Shown: positions 15,538 through 23,702 of the stretch, piece after piece
How the letters are laid out: every line of letters starts with the position of its first letter
Numbering within the stretch: the stretch's first letter is position 1
From: Psychrobacillus sp040274765
Lineage (GTDB): Bacteria; Bacillota; Bacilli; Bacillales_A; Planococcaceae
Assembly: GCA_040274765.1 (NCBI GenBank)
Contig: JBEMAY010000043.1
Coordinates: 1-26,656, forward strand
Reading direction: 5' to 3'
Length of the DNA stretch: 26,656 nt
Notes under the pieces: generated by a model
Told to the model about the DNA's origin: nothing
The model's input: only the letters and a program-made list of their open reading frames with translations
Database searches by the model: none
Made by a program: the position numbers and the translations under genes

Positions 15538-16497
15538 TTAATTTATCTTCCGAATAGCTGCTCCCTCAAGAAAAGCTGCAATGTCCTCTACTGCTTCTGT
15601 AAAGTAAGCGCGGTAATTATGTTCACTCACATATCCTAAATGAGGCGTTGCTAGGACGTTAGGTAATGTACGGTAGGCATGATTAGCCGGCAGTGGCTCT
15701 TCTTCAAATACGTCTAAGCCTGCTCCTGCAATCCTGTTTTCTTCTAGCGCTTTTATCAATGCCTCTTGGTCTACGATTGCTGCTCGGGATGTATTGATAA
15801 GATAGGCACTACGCTTCATCTGCTCTAATTCCTGTCTACCTATTATTCCTCTTGTTCTATCGCTCAACACAAGGTGGATGGACACAAAATCACTTGTTGC
15901 TAAAAGTTCTCCCTTTGAATTTGCTAAACGAACCCCTAGTTTATCTGTAGCTTCCTTTGTAAGGTTTTGACTCCATGCTATAACATCCATTCCGAATGCT
16001 TTAGCAATTGTTGCCATTCGTCCTCCGATTTTGCCTAATCCAAGGAGTCCCAATGTTCTTCCATGTAAGTCTGCTCCAACCGTGCTTTGCCATGGACCGT
16101 TTTCTCTTAATACCCTATTCTCCAACGTAACATTTCTAGCAAGATTTAAGAGGAGTGCCCACGTAAGCTCAGTAGGTGGCTCCGAGGAACTCGCAGTACC
16201 ACATACTGTTACTCCATACATGGAAGCAGCAGCTAAATCAATCGAGGCATTCCGCATCCCCGAGGTGATTAATAACTTTAATTTAGGTAATTTTTCAAAT
16301 AAAGCAGCCGTGAATGGTGTTCGTTCTCGCATAATCACAATAATTTCACAGTCTTGTATGGCATCTATAAGTTCTTCTTCTTTTTCGAAATGTTGTGAGA
16401 AGGAGTGTACTAACACCTGCTCCTCAATAGACGCCCAGTCTGCCATTTTTAAAGCGACCTGCTGATAGTCATCCAAAATTGCACATTTTAATTTCAT
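15538..16497 (-). CDS. D-2-hydroxyacid dehydrogenase (NAD-binding)
   Basis: 319 aa of the D-isomer-specific 2-hydroxyacid dehydrogenase family. The Rossmann nucleotide loop LGLLGLGKIGGRMA lies near residue 130-145. The catalytic Arg is in NTSRAAIVD, the Glu in DVFEEEPLP and the general-acid His in TPHLGYVSEHN. The cell likely uses it to reduce a 2-oxoacid or oxidise a D-2-hydroxyacid; the substrate is unknown. ATG at 16497 is chosen with GAGGAGG 8 nt upstream, leaving 20 nt to the TauE/SafE gene; longer starts run into that gene. The pairing hints that the permease moves a related anion. The stop lies 14 nt from the 21-bp repeat array. Confidence 0.92.
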   Translation of the reverse strand: MKLKCAILDDYQQVALKMADWASIEEQVLVHSFSQHFEKEEELIDAIQDCEIIVIMRERTPFTAALFEKLPKLKLLITSGMRNASIDLAAASMYGVTVCGTASSSEPPTELTWALLLNLARNVTLENRVLRENGPWQSTVGADLHGRTLGLLGLGKIGGRMATIAKAFGMDVIAWSQNLTKEATDKLGVRLANSKGELLATSDFVSIHLVLSDRTRGIIGRQELEQMKRSAYLINTSRAAIVDQEALIKALEENRIAGAGLDVFEEEPLPANHAYRTLPNVLATPHLGYVSEHNYRAYFTEAVEDIAAFLEGAAIRKIN

Positions 16498-16517
16498 TAT
16501 CATTTCCTCCTCACTTC

Positions 16518-17252
16518 TCACTTTACATAATCCCAAATTATTTGGACAATCAATAATACAGTTACAACTCTGAGTAAAGGCTTAATATGCTCCGACTTTA
16601 ATTTTCGGGCCAGTCTTACACCTAGCTGTGCACCAATAATTGCACCAATCATAAGAGCAATTGTCACTGGCCACATAATCTTTCCAGTGGATATATACGT
16701 TATAGAAGCACCAAAGCAACTTGCGAACACACCGATTCTTGCAAGGCCAACAGCTCTGATGTATGCAATTTTCTCGCTGGCATACAAGTAAAGAGCAAGG
16801 GTACTGCTACCTGGACCAAACATTCCATCATAAATGCCTATGCCTAATAAGGAAGGGACTGTTTTCTTATTGAGCTGAAAGGTCGATGTCCCATCAAAAT
16901 TTCCTTTTCCCATAAAGGAGTTGATGAAGGCAAAACTTAATAATAAGATTGCAATAACCATGAGTGTCTCCCCACTTAGAAAGGATGCCGTAAGTCCTCC
17001 TAGAATACCCCCACCTAAACAAAATATTAGAACAGACAGCGCTTCTTTCGCTGACACTTCCTTTTTTGTAAAGATGACTAAAAAGCTTGATAGGGAGCTT
17101 ACAGTATTGGAAACCTTATTGGCGCCAATTGCGGAATGAATCGGTAAGCCCATGAGTAGCATCATGGGAAGACTGATCAGCCCTCCCCCTCCAACTAACG
17201 TACCAACCATATTTCCTGCAATCCCTATAATAAAAAATATTAGAAATTCCAT
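16518..17252 (-). CDS. TauE/SafE-family membrane anion exporter
   Basis: 244 aa with seven to eight hydrophobic helices and the family pattern: GNMVGTLVGGGGLISLP in the first repeat and LGIGIYDGMFGPGSSTLAL in the second, an inverted-repeat duplication. The family exports sulfite, sulfoacetate or other organosulfonates, and some members carry other anions. ATG 17252 is chosen because AAGG lies 8 nt before it and it begins at the first helix. A longer in-frame ATG at 17342 adds 30 charged residues and has no ribosome site. First gene of a two-gene operon with the dehydrogenase. Confidence 0.85.
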   Translation of the reverse strand: MEFLIFFIIGIAGNMVGTLVGGGGLISLPMMLLMGLPIHSAIGANKVSNTVSSLSSFLVIFTKKEVSAKEALSVLIFCLGGGILGGLTASFLSGETLMVIAILLLSFAFINSFMGKGNFDGTSTFQLNKKTVPSLLGIGIYDGMFGPGSSTLALYLYASEKIAYIRAVGLARIGVFASCFGASITYISTGKIMWPVTIALMIGAIIGAQLGVRLARKLKSEHIKPLLRVVTVLLIVQIIWDYVK

Positions 17253-17414
17253 TTTTTTTGCCTTCTTTCTAAACTTCTCTGTAAATTCAGCATACTCCTT
17301 CATTTGTGATAAGTAAATTTGATAGAATCTATCGTTTCTCATTTGTAAAACTTATGGTAAAGAGCAGGATTATGCTTTTCCTTCCTAGAAGTAGTAACTA
17401 GAGGAGGTTTTTAT

Positions 17415-18407
17415 ATGAAAAGACTCATACTTTTAACACTTCTATTAGTTGGCTGTTCTGAAGAAGCAACCGAATCAGAAAAAGAAGTTGCTGATAAAAT
17501 AGCAACCAATTTAGAGGTCCCATGGGCAATCAACCAACAGGACAGTATCTTTTATATATCAGAAAGAGTAGGTACAATAGCTGTTATTGATGGGGCGACT
17601 GTTACGCATGAGGAAGTCATCTTTTCAGATACTTTGTCCTCAGCATCAGAGGCCGGACTTCTCGGCTTTGTATTAAAGTCCGACTTCAGTGAAACCAATG
17701 AAGCATTTGCCTATTATACGTATGACAAAGATGGTGAATCCTTTAACCGCGTAGTGACTCTGAAACGAGAGAATAACCAGTGGCAGGAAACTGAAATACA
17801 CCTTGATGACATTAAGACTGGTAATGTCCATCATGGCGGACGACTTGAGATAGGTCCTGACCGTAAGCTATATGTAACTGTTGGTGATGCAGGTGACCCT
17901 GAGCTTGCTCAGGACGATCATTCATTGAACGGAAAGATTCTACGAATGGAGGAAGATGGATCGTTCCAAATCTTTTCCACTGGTCACCGTAACCCACAGG
18001 GACTTGCCTGGCATGAAAACGGGACGCTTTTTGAGGCAGAGCATGGCCAATCGGCTAATGATGAGGTCAATTTAATTGAGCAAGGAAAGAACTATGGCTA
18101 CCCCATTATCGAAGGATCTGATACTAAAAACGGCTATGTAACACCGCTCATCACCTCTGGCAGTAATGAGACTTGGGCACCCTCTGGAATAACCTTTCAC
18201 AAAGGCAAGCTATATGTCGCTTCCCTCCGCGGAGAAGCTATAAAAGTCATGAATGTAGAAACTGGTAAGGTAGAACAATCCATCACTGGCTTCGGTAGAG
18301 TGCGTGATGTCTTCTCTGATGGGGAATCGTTGTACTTTGTCACTAATAATACAGATGGACGCGGTAATCCAAGCGAAGAAGATGATATTTTATATAAATT
18401 AAAATAA
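17415..18407 (+). CDS. Lipoprotein PQQ-dependent sugar dehydrogenase (GdhB/Hhip-like beta-propeller)
   Basis: 330 aa. A short lipoprotein signal (LLLVGC, Cys14) places it on the outer face of the membrane. The six-bladed propeller of soluble quinoprotein glucose/sorbosone dehydrogenases is recognised by NLEVPWAI at the start, HHGGRLEIGPDRKLYVTVGD (about 137-156), SLNGKILRM, TGHRNPQGLAWH and EHGQSANDEVN. Catalysis in the family uses the His of the HHGGR segment and PQQ with calcium. No PQQ biosynthesis genes are here, so the cofactor would be imported or the protein may act otherwise. ATG at 17415 has GAGGAGG 7 nt upstream. Single gene. Confidence 0.92.
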   Translation: MKRLILLTLLLVGCSEEATESEKEVADKIATNLEVPWAINQQDSIFYISERVGTIAVIDGATVTHEEVIFSDTLSSASEAGLLGFVLKSDFSETNEAFAYYTYDKDGESFNRVVTLKRENNQWQETEIHLDDIKTGNVHHGGRLEIGPDRKLYVTVGDAGDPELAQDDHSLNGKILRMEEDGSFQIFSTGHRNPQGLAWHENGTLFEAEHGQSANDEVNLIEQGKNYGYPIIEGSDTKNGYVTPLITSGSNETWAPSGITFHKGKLYVASLRGEAIKVMNVETGKVEQSITGFGRVRDVFSDGESLYFVTNNTDGRGNPSEEDDILYKLK

Positions 18408-18419
18408 ATAAAGTAAGTA

Positions 18420-18454
18420 AAAAAGTGAAATCGGATTTTCCGGTTTCACTTTTT
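18420..18454 (+). terminator. Bidirectional terminator between sugar dehydrogenase and GNAT gene
   Basis: A 16-bp stem with one G-U pair (AAAAAGTGAAATCGGA at 18420-18435, TCCGGTTTCACTTTTT at 18439-18454) and a 3-nt loop, with A/T runs on both sides. Confidence 0.88.
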
Positions 18455-18482
18455 GATAGAGGGTACATCCAGCCTCTTTTCT

Positions 18483-19463
18483 TTAGATTTTTCGCATATA
18501 CTTTAAGGAAATTGCTTGGTCCTCTGGCTTACTCTCATAGGACTGCTCCTCGTGTTGAAAGATAAAGCCACGCGACTCGTAAAAAGGAATTCCAAGCATA
18601 TTGTTTTTCGCTACGGACACCCATTGCTCGTGCGCACCATACTTTGTTTTCTGAACATCCGATAAATAGTTTAAAAGCTTTGTCCCAATACCTTTATTTC
18701 GTTTCTCTGGATCCAAGTAAAGAACATATACCTCAGCAATTCCTTTTTCGTCAACACCTCCACCTATAGCCCCAACTATTTCATTGTTCAATAGAGCGAC
18801 GAAGTATCCGTTCCAAAAACGATTGGTTTCTATAATTTCCTTTTCAATTCTATCCACTGTGTAAAACTTTTCAATAACACCTTCTATGTATTCCTTGGAA
18901 TATAGATTCTTATATGTGTTCCACTGGGCAGCCACGCATACATCCACTATCCCTTGTTCATCTCCAGGTATAGCCTTCCTTACTAGCACCTGGTTTACCT
19001 TGAGACACAAAGCCAATTGGATTCCAGCACTTCCTAAATATCTTCGCCCTTCGTCGATAAAACCATTTTTTAAATAGACAGCCTGAGCAGCTTTATTAGC
19101 CTCATTGACACCAAGCACAATTTGCTCCATAGTCGGAAAATACTCCATAACAAACTTAGGTAAAAGCTTCATGGAAGACTTAGCAATCCCTCTCCCTTGG
19201 AAACTTGGATGAACAGAATAACCTCTAAGTAGGACGCCTTCTTTCCTATCCGTATAATTTAGCTTATCCTCCCCCGTATCCAACACGAAAAAAACTGCCA
19301 CCTGTTCTCCATCTAAAATAACAACCGGTGTAAAGGTAGGACACATTTCAACCTTTTTTAACATTTCTATTGGGTGTCCTGTGAAACCTAATTGCTCTTC
19401 TGACAACGGATAATTTTCTAATGCCTCTTTATGCTTGGACTCATACATGACCAATGAAACCAT
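18483..19463 (-). CDS. Tandem GNAT N-acetyltransferase (two domains fused)
   Basis: 326 aa with two acetyl-CoA-binding GNAT folds. Domain 1 (about 1-145) has the motif-A loop VHPSFQGRGIAKSSM and the late NEANKAAQAVYLKNGF. Domain 2 (about 155-326) has LDPEKRNKGIGTKLL and NMLGIPFYESRGF. Tandem GNATs can have one catalytic and one structural half; both pyrophosphate loops look intact here. The acceptor is unknown, as usual for this family. ATG at 19463 is chosen because AGAGGAGG lies about 7 nt before; a longer frame opening at 19490 overlaps that ribosome site. Divergent from the FAD gene with only 75 bp between them. Confidence 0.9.
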   Translation of the reverse strand: MVSLVMYESKHKEALENYPLSEEQLGFTGHPIEMLKKVEMCPTFTPVVILDGEQVAVFFVLDTGEDKLNYTDRKEGVLLRGYSVHPSFQGRGIAKSSMKLLPKFVMEYFPTMEQIVLGVNEANKAAQAVYLKNGFIDEGRRYLGSAGIQLALCLKVNQVLVRKAIPGDEQGIVDVCVAAQWNTYKNLYSKEYIEGVIEKFYTVDRIEKEIIETNRFWNGYFVALLNNEIVGAIGGGVDEKGIAEVYVLYLDPEKRNKGIGTKLLNYLSDVQKTKYGAHEQWVSVAKNNMLGIPFYESRGFIFQHEEQSYESKPEDQAISLKYMRKI

Positions 19464-19538
19464 ATTTCTCCCTCCTCTTTTAATTAGCATATCATAAAAA
19501 TTCTGCTAGACTAGAGGTAATTAAGGAGAGTGATTTCA

Positions 19539-20678
19539 GTGAACATTGCCATCGTTGGGGGTGGTATTGGAGGACTTTGTGCAGCAGTCACTTTGCAAAA
19601 GCAAGGTCATGAGGTGAATGTATTTGAGTCTACTCCAGTCTTCCAACCAGTGGGTGCAGGAATAGGAATAGGCTCCAACGCTATGCAAGCACTTATGGAA
19701 ATTGGAGTCGGTGACGAGGTATTTCGTAATGGCTATATCTTAAATACGCAGATCTTTCAGGACAAGGATGGAAAAGTATTAAATACGATTGATTTCTCTG
19801 TTCTCAAAAAAATGTTTGGTCAAGAGAATATCACGATTCACCGAGCGAATCTCCATCGAACGTTTCTCGAAAATCTAAAACCAAATACCATTCAATATAA
19901 TAAAAGATGTATCCGTATGGAGCAAAATAAGAAAAGAGTTACTGCTTTTTTCGAAGATGGAACAACCTTTGAAGCTGAGCTTCTAATTGCAGCAGATGGC
20001 ATAAACTCCCCTATACGCAAACAGCTTGTTCCTAATTCCAGGCCACGATATTCTGGATATACATGCTGGCGGGGAATAACAGAAAACAATGGGCGATTAA
20101 AAGAATTTACATCCACAGAGCTTTGGTCTACTAAAGGAAGATTTGGCATGGCACCTATGAAAGATGGGCTCATTTATTGGTTTGCTTGTATTAACACTCC
20201 TCCAAGGAATCCAACCTATCAAAAGCTCGCACCTAATGAAATATCATCTATTTTTAGTCATTTCCCTGATAAGGTTTCTGACATCATTGCTAGCACACCT
20301 TCTGAACAAATTCTTCACCATGATATTTCAGATATCAAACCACTACGCAAATTTGTGTTCGATCGGGTTGTCTTATTAGGTGATGCTGCTCATGCGACTA
20401 CTCCCAATATGGGTCAGGGGGCTGGCCAGGCTATTGAAGACGCAATCGTCCTAGGCAATGGCTTTAAACAATTCGAAGATATTAAAAAAGTGTTAGACTT
20501 TTACGAGGAAAAGCGAGTAACACGCACTGGAAAAGTGATACGTCTTTCCAGACAGATCGGAGCGATTGCCCAAATTTCTTCTAGACCGATAGCAGCTGCT
20601 CGCGATATGATTTTTCCCCTTCTCCCTTCAAAGTCTTTACTTTGGCGTCTTAAGTTCTTATTTGATGTAGAACTATAA
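19539..20678 (+). CDS. FAD-dependent monooxygenase (aromatic hydroxylase type)
   Basis: 379 aa of the PHBH-like flavoprotein hydroxylases. The N-terminal Rossmann loop is VGGGIGGLCAA (GGGIGG at 7-12). The DG motif AADGINSPIRK lies at about 152 and the FAD-ribityl motif LLGDAAHATTPNMGQGAG at about 278. The family inserts one oxygen atom into aromatic or polyketide rings using NAD(P)H. No partner catabolic genes are next to it, so the substrate is open. GTG 19539 is chosen over GTG 19530 because AAGGAG at 19523-19528 sits 10 nt upstream; the earlier GTG would overlap it. Confidence 0.9.
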   Translation: MNIAIVGGGIGGLCAAVTLQKQGHEVNVFESTPVFQPVGAGIGIGSNAMQALMEIGVGDEVFRNGYILNTQIFQDKDGKVLNTIDFSVLKKMFGQENITIHRANLHRTFLENLKPNTIQYNKRCIRMEQNKKRVTAFFEDGTTFEAELLIAADGINSPIRKQLVPNSRPRYSGYTCWRGITENNGRLKEFTSTELWSTKGRFGMAPMKDGLIYWFACINTPPRNPTYQKLAPNEISSIFSHFPDKVSDIIASTPSEQILHHDISDIKPLRKFVFDRVVLLGDAAHATTPNMGQGAGQAIEDAIVLGNGFKQFEDIKKVLDFYEEKRVTRTGKVIRLSRQIGAIAQISSRPIAAARDMIFPLLPSKSLLWRLKFLFDVEL

Positions 20679-20720
20679 GAGCTGAAGGAAGGAAGCGAGC
20701 TGTCAACTTTTCCGATAGAA

Positions 20721-20746
20721 AAAGTGCCCGCATTAGCAGGCACTTT
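20721..20746 (-). terminator. Terminator of the YtrA-type ABC operon
   Basis: On the minus strand AAAGTGCCTGC (20746-20736) pairs with GCGGGCACTTT (20731-20721, one G-U) around TAAT, followed by more T residues. It lies right after the 45-aa gene's stop at 20748. Confidence 0.85.
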
Positions 20747-20747
20747 A

Positions 20748-20885
20748 CTATTCTTTATCCCGTATCTTTTCTAAAATTTCAATTATACGATCGTTTTGTC
20801 TTTCCATGTTTTTTAATCTCTTTTCGATTATATTAGAAGAGAAAAACACGATAAGTACTAATGCTATTCCTGCTATTATATCCAA
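20748..20885 (-). CDS. 45-aa membrane-anchored coiled-coil peptide, last gene of the ABC operon
   Basis: A short gene: one transmembrane helix (DIIAGIALVLIVFFSS, residues 2-17) followed by a charged heptad-like helix (EKRLKNMERQNDRIIEILEK). The start is TTG at 20885 with an excellent ribosome site GGGGAGGA about 8 nt upstream. The gene lies 15 nt after the stop of the preceding gene and 2 nt before the operon terminator. Position, ribosome site and terminator together make it a real gene. Small single-helix proteins often regulate the ABC permeases they are encoded with; that role here is inference. Confidence 0.75.
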   Translation of the reverse strand: MDIIAGIALVLIVFFSSNIIEKRLKNMERQNDRIIEILEKIRDKE

Positions 20886-20900
20886 AACTATCTCCTCCCC

Positions 20901-21611
20901 TTAATATATTTGCAAACCTAATGCATCATCTATCTTTATATGCTTTGGAACCTTTAAGTGAACATAGGTCATACCTCTTACATTTTTAAAGGAATAGGTA
21001 TTACCACTACTAGCTTTTGGTAGATTTACTAAACGGTTAGAAAACTCACTAAACTCCAGATTTATTCCTATTGGCTCCTTCACAGATAAGCTGTTGCCTG
21101 CCCAGTATAGCTCATGTAAAGGAATTATTTTATCTAAGCGAATATCTTCTATAATAGAATTAGATTTATATACTTTACCTTCGATTATTTGATTTTTAGC
21201 ATCTGTCCATTCTATAACAAACCTAGTGGAATAAGAATCAGTCCCTTCATAGCCTATAGATAACGTATTTCCACTTAACTCATGGGACCACTCATCGATT
21301 AGAAATCTTTCAGTAAGATTATTCTCCTCATAGTTTCTTAAAGCTTCTTCTAATTGAATATTTTCTACTTCTAGCGCTTGAACTTCTTCCTCCGTCAAAA
21401 GCTCTAAGTGGTTATTAGGAATGAGCTCATAAACTAACATCGCCATAAACAGTATGACAACATATGTGAAAATGAAATATTTTTTAAGCTGCAAGGAACC
21501 ATTAATATTTCTTGTGCCTTTCTTTATACCACCTATTAATATAAAGGATATTAATAATATTAGAACAATAGGGAGCAGGCCTACTATGAATGCTATCCAT
21601 ACACCACTCAC
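20901..21611 (-). CDS. Hypothetical membrane-anchored protein of the ABC operon
   Basis: 236 aa, no recognised family. Two N-terminal transmembrane helices (about 4-28, 43-62) are followed by a short coiled coil (LLTEEEVQALEVENIQLEEAL, with the heptads split about residues 72-92). A beta-rich extracytoplasmic domain of about 140 residues follows. The start is probably GTG at 21611, which overlaps the permease stop as GTGA and has GGGAGG 7 nt upstream; ATG 21626 lies on that ribosome site. It occupies the place that extracytoplasmic partner proteins take in ytr-like transporter operons. It could be a binding or sensing subunit of the transporter; the last 140 residues are the part to search. 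Confidence 0.75.
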   Translation of the reverse strand: MSGVWIAFIVGLLPIVLILLISFILIGGIKKGTRNINGSLQLKKYFIFTYVVILFMAMLVYELIPNNHLELLTEEEVQALEVENIQLEEALRNYEENNLTERFLIDEWSHELSGNTLSIGYEGTDSYSTRFVIEWTDAKNQIIEGKVYKSNSIIEDIRLDKIIPLHELYWAGNSLSVKEPIGINLEFSEFSNRLVNLPKASSGNTYSFKNVRGMTYVHLKVPKHIKIDDALGLQIY

Positions 21612-22339
21612 GCTCTTACCTCCCATCTATTAGCTACTGCACTTGAAATTAAAAAGAAAATTATTGTTAAACCAAATATTTTAAGCATGAATACCCACAA
21701 GTTTCCCTCTACTATAAAGAAAAACTCTACAATATTAAGCCCTATAGAACTCATTACTATCCCAACGAGAACTATCGGAAAAATGAATATCAATGCCTTA
21801 TGCTTTTGGACTAATGATCCGATTAAGTATCCAAAGGAAGTGAACATCGATATTAAAATAAATAGTAAAAGTAAAGTTTGCATCGTTGCCACAGGTTCTT
21901 CCAGTATCCCCGGACCATCAATAAACTCCACATGACTAAACAACACTTGATATAATCTCAACAAATACGTACACAAAAAAGTAGTAACCGCCGCAACGGC
22001 ACTGACAATCATCAACACCATAATATTTGCGATGTTGCTACTTAGGCGTGTGGAAACAAACGTAAAATCATCATAACGGTACGCCTTCGTAGTGATTAAG
22101 TTCCCTACAAATACTGCCCATGCAGCTACAAAGAATAAGACACCATCAAGTGTATATGTGTTGATAGTAATTTCTGTGCCTATACTGCTTGTTCCTATCA
22201 TTCCAGTGCTACTAGTGAGAATTAATCCTAATATTTGTATAAATATAAGCGATAGAACAGCCCCTATATATGCCTGTAATTTAAATTTAACCTGCATCCT
22301 TACTATGCTTCCTAAACTGACATTACTTAAAAACATCAT
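21608..22339 (-). CDS. ABC transporter permease (YtrC/YtrD-like)
   Basis: 243 aa with six hydrophobic helices, the usual size of one ABC-2-type permease subunit. It has no soluble domains apart from a loop at about 130-145 (LFSHVEFIDGPGILEE). ATG 22339 (first of an ATGATG pair) overlaps the ATPase gene by 17 nt and has AAAGGAGGG about 5 nt upstream. It would pair with the ATPase as a homodimer, or with the following two-helix protein. In Bacillus, related Ytr transporters respond to lipid-II-binding cell-wall antibiotics. Cargo is unknown. Confidence 0.85.
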   Translation of the reverse strand: MMFLSNVSLGSIVRMQVKFKLQAYIGAVLSLIFIQILGLILTSSTGMIGTSSIGTEITINTYTLDGVLFFVAAWAVFVGNLITTKAYRYDDFTFVSTRLSSNIANIMVLMIVSAVAAVTTFLCTYLLRLYQVLFSHVEFIDGPGILEEPVATMQTLLLLFILISMFTSFGYLIGSLVQKHKALIFIFPIVLVGIVMSSIGLNIVEFFFIVEGNLWVFMLKIFGLTIIFFLISSAVANRWEVRA

Positions 22340-23210
22340 CAATTCCCTCCTTTGTTTCACTCGTCACGTACATACACACATCGCTCGCCGACAATGCCTG
22401 GAGCATTGCACCCTCTGTTCGTGCCTTCTCTATAGTAGAATTGTATTTTACAACGACATATTTTCTTTGATGATCTAAATGCTTGGAGAAATAAATCTCT
22501 TCCCCTTGTGTCCATCTTTCAATGTCAGTTGCATTCCCCTGTAATCCCACGGCATACTCTCTTATTTCGTCAAGCGGTTGATGTAAAACCACCCTTCCTT
22601 GGTGAATTAAGAGGATATCCTCCAACAAGTGCTCTATCTCTGCTAAATGATGACTAGAGATTAAAATAGAGCGTGGATGAGCTATATAATCCTTTAGCAA
22701 CGCTCGGTAAAAGTCTGACCTAACTGCTTCATCCATCCCATTCATCGGTTCATCAAGCAGGGTTAGCTCACAACGAGTAGAGAGCCCGAAAATTAGATTA
22801 AACGTAGCAGCTGTTCCTTTAGATAGGCTAGAATGATTAAGCTTAGGATTTAATTTGAAATAATCCATTAGTCTTTTAGCAAGCTCTCCATCCCATTTTT
22901 TATAAAAGGCTGGAGCCATTTTCAAAATCCCTTCTAAATTCAGTGTGTCAGGAAAAGTCATTTGGTCATCCACTAAGATACTGTTCGCAGATACTAACAA
23001 ATCATTATAGGGACTTCTCTCAAAAACACGCACTTCTCCAGAGCTATGGCTGGTAAAACCAGAAAGGATTTTCAGTAAGGTTGTTTTCCCAGCTCCATTG
23101 CGGCCAATAAGCCCTGTAATTTTCCGATCACTTAGCTCGAAGCTTATATCCTCCAAAGCATTCATCCGATGAAAAACTTTTTTGACATTTCGACATTCAA
23201 CTACCTTCAT
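22323..23210 (-). CDS. ABC transporter ATP-binding protein (YtrB-like)
   Basis: 295 aa. Walker A GRNGAGKTT lies at 36-44, a degenerate signature SLSKGTAATF at about 130, Walker B LTLLDEP at about 150 and the switch His in ILISSHHLAEIEHLL. The C-terminal 90 residues are a family-specific extension. The signature LSKGT instead of LSGGQ is common in YtrB/YhcH-type ATPases that act on membrane-stress signals. The ATG overlaps the GntR stop by 1 nt (TAATG), so the two are translationally coupled; the permease gene overlaps its 3' end. Confidence 0.93.
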   Translation of the reverse strand: MKVVECRNVKKVFHRMNALEDISFELSDRKITGLIGRNGAGKTTLLKILSGFTSHSSGEVRVFERSPYNDLLVSANSILVDDQMTFPDTLNLEGILKMAPAFYKKWDGELAKRLMDYFKLNPKLNHSSLSKGTAATFNLIFGLSTRCELTLLDEPMNGMDEAVRSDFYRALLKDYIAHPRSILISSHHLAEIEHLLEDILLIHQGRVVLHQPLDEIREYAVGLQGNATDIERWTQGEEIYFSKHLDHQRKYVVVKYNSTIEKARTEGAMLQALSASDVCMYVTSETKEGIDDVFK

Positions 23211-23581
23211 TAGACTTCCTCCTCACATTTATGTATGAGTTGAATTAGCTCCTCTTTGGTTATTGACAATCTTTTAGCTTCCATCACTAAATCTGACACC
23301 ATTTGCGTCAACGTTTGGCCTCTCCGTTTAGCTAATATCATTGCCTTGGCTTCTGTCGCTACGAACATTCCCAGTCCCCTTTTCTTATATAAAATCTCTT
23401 CTTCTACTAGTATCGTTAACCCCTTCGCTGCAGTCGCTGGATTAATATTAAACAGCTCTGCAAGCTGGTATTGGGAGTAAACCTTCTCATCCTCTTTAAA
23501 ATGCTCGGCTATAATTTCGTTCTCTAACCATTCCGCAATTTGTACATAGATGGGCTTTGCACTATCCGAATTTAAAATCAT
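23210..23581 (-). CDS. GntR-family repressor, YtrA subfamily
   Basis: 123 aa. The N-terminal winged helix (YVQIAEWLENEIIAEHF, QYQLAELFNINPATAAKGL, residues 10-75) is followed by a short two-helix C-terminal tail. That is the compact YtrA architecture, lacking a large ligand domain. YtrA-type repressors control their own ABC operon and are relieved by cell-wall-active antibiotics in Bacillus. ATG 23581 has AGGAG 10 nt upstream. It is the first gene of a five-gene operon (23581 to 20748) behind a promoter with an overlapping dyad. Confidence 0.93.
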   Translation of the reverse strand: MILNSDSAKPIYVQIAEWLENEIIAEHFKEDEKVYSQYQLAELFNINPATAAKGLTILVEEEILYKKRGLGMFVATEAKAMILAKRRGQTLTQMVSDLVMEAKRLSITKEELIQLIHKCEEEV

Positions 23582-23610
23582 TGCGGTAATTCTCCTCTCA
23601 ATCTAAAGTT

Positions 23611-23660
23611 AGTGCATTAGTGATGTAATGTAGTATATAACATAAAAACATAATTGTCTA
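23611..23660 (-). promoter_or_regulatory. Promoter and candidate operator of the YtrA-type operon
   Basis: On the minus strand TAGACA (23660-23655) and TATACT (23637-23632) are 17 bp apart. An imperfect dyad, AGTGCATTA (23611-23619) against TAATGTAGT (23626-23634), 7 of 9 matching, overlaps the -10 box and start region, where a GntR repressor would block. The half-site resembles the AGTGTA-type halves known for YtrA. Confidence 0.5.
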
Positions 23661-23681
23661 TACAATTTGGACATTAAAAAA

Positions 23682-23702
23682 ATCACACCCTTAGGATGTG
23701 AT
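23682..23702 (-). terminator. Terminator of the AraC/37-aa transcript
   Basis: On the minus strand ATCACATCC pairs with GGGTGTGAT (one G-U) around TAA, followed by seven T residues. The TAA of the 37-aa gene forms the loop, so translation of the small gene reaches into the hairpin. Confidence 0.8.

Noticed and set aside
17253..17342. Longer N-terminus for the TauE/SafE protein
   Set aside because: No ribosome site precedes the upstream ATG, and the extra 30 residues are charged and outside the family pattern. Kept only as a less likely alternative.
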